The translations under genes were made by a program, and so were the position numbers. Positions 12,344-15,206 of a DNA stretch of 15,206 nucleotides are shown here, in pieces. The stretch comes from Candidatus Dojkabacteria bacterium (GTDB taxonomy: Bacteria; Patescibacteriota; Dojkabacteria; J137): contig JAGQLJ010000034.1 of the NCBI GenBank assembly GCA_020429495.1, positions 1-15,206 on the forward strand. Reading direction: 5' to 3'. Each line of letters begins with the position of its first letter. Position 1 is the stretch's first letter. Below the pieces are notes generated by a model. The model was not told the origin of the DNA, ran no database searches, and saw only the letters and a list, made by a program, of their open reading frames with translations.

Positions 12344-12601
12344 TTAAGCTTCAGTTGGGTTTTCTACTTTAGTTAATTCAACACTGCCCGTATTAGGATT
12401 ATAATTGGTTACCTGATAAGTTGCCTCACCGTAGTTCATGTACTGAATTCCATCAAGTTCCCAAACATGATTCCAAGAACCAACCCAATCACTCGAGTCA
12501 CTAATATCCCCTCTTTCGTACAAGAAACAAGATAGTAGTCTATCTCCTTGCCAGACAGTTTTTTCTGGGTGTATAAATGTTTCCATATAATTCTGCAGCA
12601 T
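12344..12601 (-). CDS. Small hypothetical protein downstream of the 251-residue gene
   Basis: I do not recognise this 85-residue protein. I chose ATG at 12601, 16 nt after the preceding gene's stop codon; the open frame reaches 12688 but would overlap that gene and add a hydrophobic stretch that is only its shadow. The product is Trp- and Tyr-rich (WVGSWNHVWELDGIQYMNYGEATYQV), with one Cys, and has no signal or membrane helix. It is probably a small beta-rich soluble domain. The close spacing suggests translation from a transcript shared with 12618-13373. The C-terminus is NPTEA and the last codons share 12 nt with the end of the gene at 12002. Confidence 0.6.
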   Translation of the reverse strand: MLQNYMETFIHPEKTVWQGDRLLSCFLYERGDISDSSDWVGSWNHVWELDGIQYMNYGEATYQVTNYNPNTGSVELTKVENPTEA

Positions 12602-12617
12602 TTTAATACCATAACTC

Positions 12618-13373
12618 TTAATTTTCAAATATATCTGGATATTTCGAAATAAATTCAGTAGGAATAGTATTCCAGAAAAAATGAACACCTGGATTTTTTA
12701 TATTGGGATTAATTTTATGTTCTTCAACGATATGAAGAGTTGCTATTAAATTATTTCTAATAGCAAAGACTCTATATCCATATTGAGTAGCATCTTTGCT
12801 TTTAGGTGGAAAGTTAAATTCAGGAAGATAATCTTCAAAAGAATTTAGGTTGTCCTGAATAAATCTTAACGGTGGCCATTTACCTACATATGCATTCCAC
12901 CTATATCTTATTGATTTAAAACCTTCCACTTTTGTATTTGGAATTTCAGTAATGATCTTTTGGGAAACAATGATAACTGGTTGATTTTGATACTGAAAGA
13001 AGAAAATAGATTCATCTTTCTTCATATCTTCAATATCAAGAATTATTGCATCTGCAAGTGCATCTATATATGATATGTGCTCTTCATCTAATATATCAAA
13101 TAGTCTTGGTAATATTACATTGACATGTACTTTCCAATCTTGATATTTGTTACTATCTTTAAATATTGGTAAGTGTTTGCCTATTACAGTTACTAAATAA
13201 CCTTTTTGCGTATCAACAAGAAAATATCCAAATTCCGTTTTATGATCCTGTTCTACTGCAATAGTTTCATTTTTAGATACTCTTACACTTTTAACATCAT
13301 CGCCAGACATTGAAAATACGGAAGGTGCCTCAAAGGGTTCATCTTCTAAATCTTCAATTTCAGTATTTACCAT
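12618..13373 (-). CDS. Hypothetical soluble protein, 251 residues
   Basis: I do not recognise this protein. It has no signal peptide, membrane helix or cysteine. The first 35 residues are acidic and probably disordered; the rest alternates short hydrophobic strands and charged turns, with aromatic-rich segments (SIFFFQYQNQPVIIV about 121-135; RYRWNAYVGKWPPLRF about 156-171). No nucleotide-binding or catalytic motif stands out. The start is ATG at 13373 with TATATA a few nt upstream and no Shine-Dalgarno sequence. It is followed after 16 nt by the 85-residue gene, so the two probably form an operon. The long intact frame supports a real gene. Confidence 0.75.
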   Translation of the reverse strand: MVNTEIEDLEDEPFEAPSVFSMSGDDVKSVRVSKNETIAVEQDHKTEFGYFLVDTQKGYLVTVIGKHLPIFKDSNKYQDWKVHVNVILPRLFDILDEEHISYIDALADAIILDIEDMKKDESIFFFQYQNQPVIIVSQKIITEIPNTKVEGFKSIRYRWNAYVGKWPPLRFIQDNLNSFEDYLPEFNFPPKSKDATQYGYRVFAIRNNLIATLHIVEEHKINPNIKNPGVHFFWNTIPTEFISKYPDIFEN

Positions 13374-13429
13374 GGTATATAGGCCTAAATTTAAGGGTAA
13401 TCATAACTGCTGAGGTGAAAAAAAGCTAC

Positions 13430-15206
13430 TTATCTTGCAGAATTATTTTGATATTCCACAGCTTCTTCATATACATTTGAAGTGGTTACGCAGTATCCCT
13501 TGTCAAAGTCATAAGCACAGATATTGCCATCAACTGCAGCTTGAGTACTATTTCCATTTAACACACAACTTGTTGCTATCTGATATTCTTCAGGATTAGT
13601 AGTGATTAAATCTGCAGGTGGATAAGGACAAGGTATAGCATTTTCTCTAAATGAACATGACCATTCACCTGTCCTCTGATTTAGATTTTGTTGTTCACAT
13701 TGTCCAAATGTATTATCTGTTCCTCTATATACAACTAAGTTAACTGTTTGGTTTAAGCAAATATCGGTTGTATTATCTCCTAAACATAGAACTTCAGAGC
13801 CATCTGTATCTGCTAGCGGTTTTTTAGCAACTTGACTCCATAAGTTTGATTGTGTGTTTACTTGCTCTAATTCATTGTTAAATTTGGTTTGTTTTGCAGG
13901 AACTTCAGTACTTGCATTACAGTCAGCAATACATTGATTTATATCGCTACTATTTTCATAACAAGATCTTTCGCAAGTTCTTGTTTCAACTCTTGGTGTA
14001 TAGTTAGTTGTAGGTTTTGCTAATACTTCACCTGTATCTTGCTCATATTGTTGAAGTAATTCAGCACTAGCAATTTTGAATCTACCTAAATCTTGATCAC
14101 AGTTTAGTGAAGTAGCAAGATTACTTACAAATTGATCAGCTTCATTTAAGCCCTTACATGCATAATAGAAGCCATTCATTTGTGTTAGTGTTTTAGACTG
14201 GCTTATTTTACAATTAGATAGATTAGCACACATATTTGTTCTAACCTCTGTCAAATTACTAATTACTGTAGCTACTGATTGACCAGAATTTGATGCCTGC
14301 TCAATTATGTCATCGTTTTGAGGCAATCTAGCAATTAATGTTTCTAAGATACTTTCATTTATATCTGTTTTGATTATTTCCACTGTTCTTTGTAAAGGCG
14401 TTTCAGTTGATTGATTAACCGTTGTATCTTGCAAAGCTCCACTACTGTTTGACTGCTGGTTAACTGGAATATTATTTTGACCTGTGTATTGAACTATAGG
14501 TTGACTATATGAATCAACTAGAACTTGCCCTTGGACTGTGTTAGCTGGTTGGCCATTTTTAGCTGTTGGTTTCTCTCTACAAACAAACATTTCTCTTTCA
14601 CAGTAGTCATTATCACTATCATTACAAGATCCATCTAAGTTACATAAGAATCCTCTTTTACCAAGGTTAGGATCGTTGACTGCCTGAGAATTTGGATCTA
14701 TACAATCACCTGATGAGTGGCAAACTAAATTATATGCCTCACACCTATTTCCAGGGTTTTGAGGATTACATTGGTTAGCAACTAGTAATGTTTTACAAGT
14801 ACGTGTTCCTGTCCAGTCACAATATTTATCGCTTGTACAATCAGCATCAGAGCCACAAGTAAATGCTTGAGCTGAAGTTACACATTTTTTATCTCCACAT
14901 ACTAATCCTGTCTTACATTGTGAAGTTGAGCTACAATAACTTCCTTGAGTTAGATTTTCACAAGATCCATCTTTTCCATTATTTGCCCTACATAGAGAAG
15001 ATGAAATTGCCACTTCTTTCCCTTGTAGACAACATATTCCTGAGTATGCATTATTGTGTTGTGGTGTTTTTGAACCTCCATCAGTAGAGTTATCTTGTGT
15101 TGTTCCAGAACCTTGAGTTGTATCTACAGTCACAACTCCGCATCCATCGCCAGTTGCCCCCGTACCATTTTTTACATTATCAGTTGTACACCTTTTATAA
15201 TTTATA
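13430..15206 (-). CDS. Large cysteine-rich, probably secreted protein (5' end outside the window)
   Basis: The frame is open to the right edge, so the start is not in the window; the GTG at 15133 is internal, with 24 more in-frame codons visible beyond it (591 residues seen in all). Numbering from that GTG, the first 190 residues hold dense cysteine modules (for example YCSSTSQCKTGLVCGDKKC and FTCGSDADCTSDKYC), resembling small disulfide knots of extracellular proteins. A Gln/Asn/Ser-rich linker follows (about 190-250), then a helical region (250-380), a twin CX3C motif (Cys387, 391, 401, 405, spaced C-3-C-9-C-3-C) and a final Cys-containing domain (445-550). The cysteine content implies an oxidising, extracellular location. 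Family and function are not recognised. There is no C-terminal membrane helix; an N-terminal signal would be beyond the window. Confidence 0.8.
   Translation of the reverse strand, partial: INYKRCTTDNVKNGTGATGDGCGVVTVDTTQGSGTTQDNSTDGGSKTPQHNNAYSGICCLQGKEVAISSSLCRANNGKDGSCENLTQGSYCSSTSQCKTGLVCGDKKCVTSAQAFTCGSDADCTSDKYCDWTGTRTCKTLLVANQCNPQNPGNRCEAYNLVCHSSGDCIDPNSQAVNDPNLGKRGFLCNLDGSCNDSDNDYCEREMFVCREKPTAKNGQPANTVQGQVLVDSYSQPIVQYTGQNNIPVNQQSNSSGALQDTTVNQSTETPLQRTVEIIKTDINESILETLIARLPQNDDIIEQASNSGQSVATVISNLTEVRTNMCANLSNCKISQSKTLTQMNGFYYACKGLNEADQFVSNLATSLNCDQDLGRFKIASAELLQQYEQDTGEVLAKPTTNYTPRVETRTCERSCYENSSDINQCIADCNASTEVPAKQTKFNNELEQVNTQSNLWSQVAKKPLADTDGSEVLCLGDNTTDICLNQTVNLVVYRGTDNTFGQCEQQNLNQRTGEWSCSFRENAIPCPYPPADLITTNPEEYQIATSCVLNGNSTQAAVDGNICAYDFDKGYCVTTSNVYEEAVEYQNNSAR

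Noticed and set aside
12602..12688. N-terminal extension of the 85-residue protein with a membrane-like stretch
   Set aside because: It overlaps the end of the 251-residue gene in another frame; the ATG at 12601, 16 nt after that stop codon, is more natural.
15131..15133. GTG as the true start of the cysteine-rich protein
   Set aside because: The frame continues without a stop to the window edge and the upstream residues also contain cysteines, so the gene is truncated by the window.
1..15206. Recoded UGA (as in some candidate phyla), because no gene here ends in TGA
   Set aside because: All recognised proteins read through at full family length without in-frame UGA, so UGA is not used as a sense codon; TAA preference fits the low GC.

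Overview
The window looks like a chromosomal piece of an AT-rich, small-genome bacterium, most plausibly a candidate-phylum (Patescibacteria/CPR) member. The reasons are the low GC, compact layout, one-gene transcription units, near absence of Shine-Dalgarno sequences, a small GIY-YIG gene and an S23-type four-helix-bundle gene, and many secreted or membrane-anchored proteins of unknown role. A low-GC lineage such as Dojkabacteria would fit, but that placement is inference. The standard bacterial code holds: long frames are intact, every fully visible protein gene stops with TAA except one, and that exception's TAG lies inside a tRNA gene.

Layout. All genes are on the minus strand except the asparagine synthetase. 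From left to right: a membrane-anchored trypsin-family protease (21-1445) and a small acidic protein (1504-1794); a tRNA-Asp locus with a complete tRNA (1993-2069), two degenerate tRNA-Asp copies and a GIY-YIG nuclease gene whose 3' end lies inside the tRNA (about 1870-2370); a membrane protein with two fibronectin-III-like repeats and a dockerin-like calcium module (2474-3955); a tRNA-Leu(GAG) with a broken 5' copy beside its likely promoter (4023-4252); ribosomal proteins L27 and L21 (4326-5032) behind a near-consensus promoter; a second anchored trypsin-family protease (5150-6133); threonyl-tRNA synthetase without a TGS domain (6209-8053); an S23-family four-helix-bundle protein (8102-8533); two paralogous single-pass membrane proteins (8677-10038); asparagine synthetase on the plus strand (10161-12005); three unrecognised soluble proteins (12002-13373); and the 3' part of a large cysteine-rich protein running off the right edge (13430-15206).

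Functional reading. Housekeeping translation genes (L21, L27, ThrRS, two tRNAs) alternate with a cell-surface set: two proteases tethered at both ends, a calcium-binding FN3/dockerin-like protein, a cysteine-rich protein and two extracytoplasmic helical proteins. The proteases carry the paired cysteines expected of an oxidising exterior. Nothing in the sequence proves that the surface proteins act together.

The most unusual signal is at the tRNA loci. At tRNA-Asp, a 391-bp unit (GIY-YIG gene plus intact tRNA) lies between 38-bp near-identical repeats that are themselves tRNA-Asp pieces with the anticodon arm exchanged for a TCCCGAT/ATCGGGA hairpin. At tRNA-Leu, a promoter-proximal 5' fragment is interrupted by hairpins that share the 11-nt TCACTTCGTTC with the tRNA-Asp remnant. 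Both loci look like the result of elements that enter tRNA genes and leave a regenerated complete tRNA downstream.
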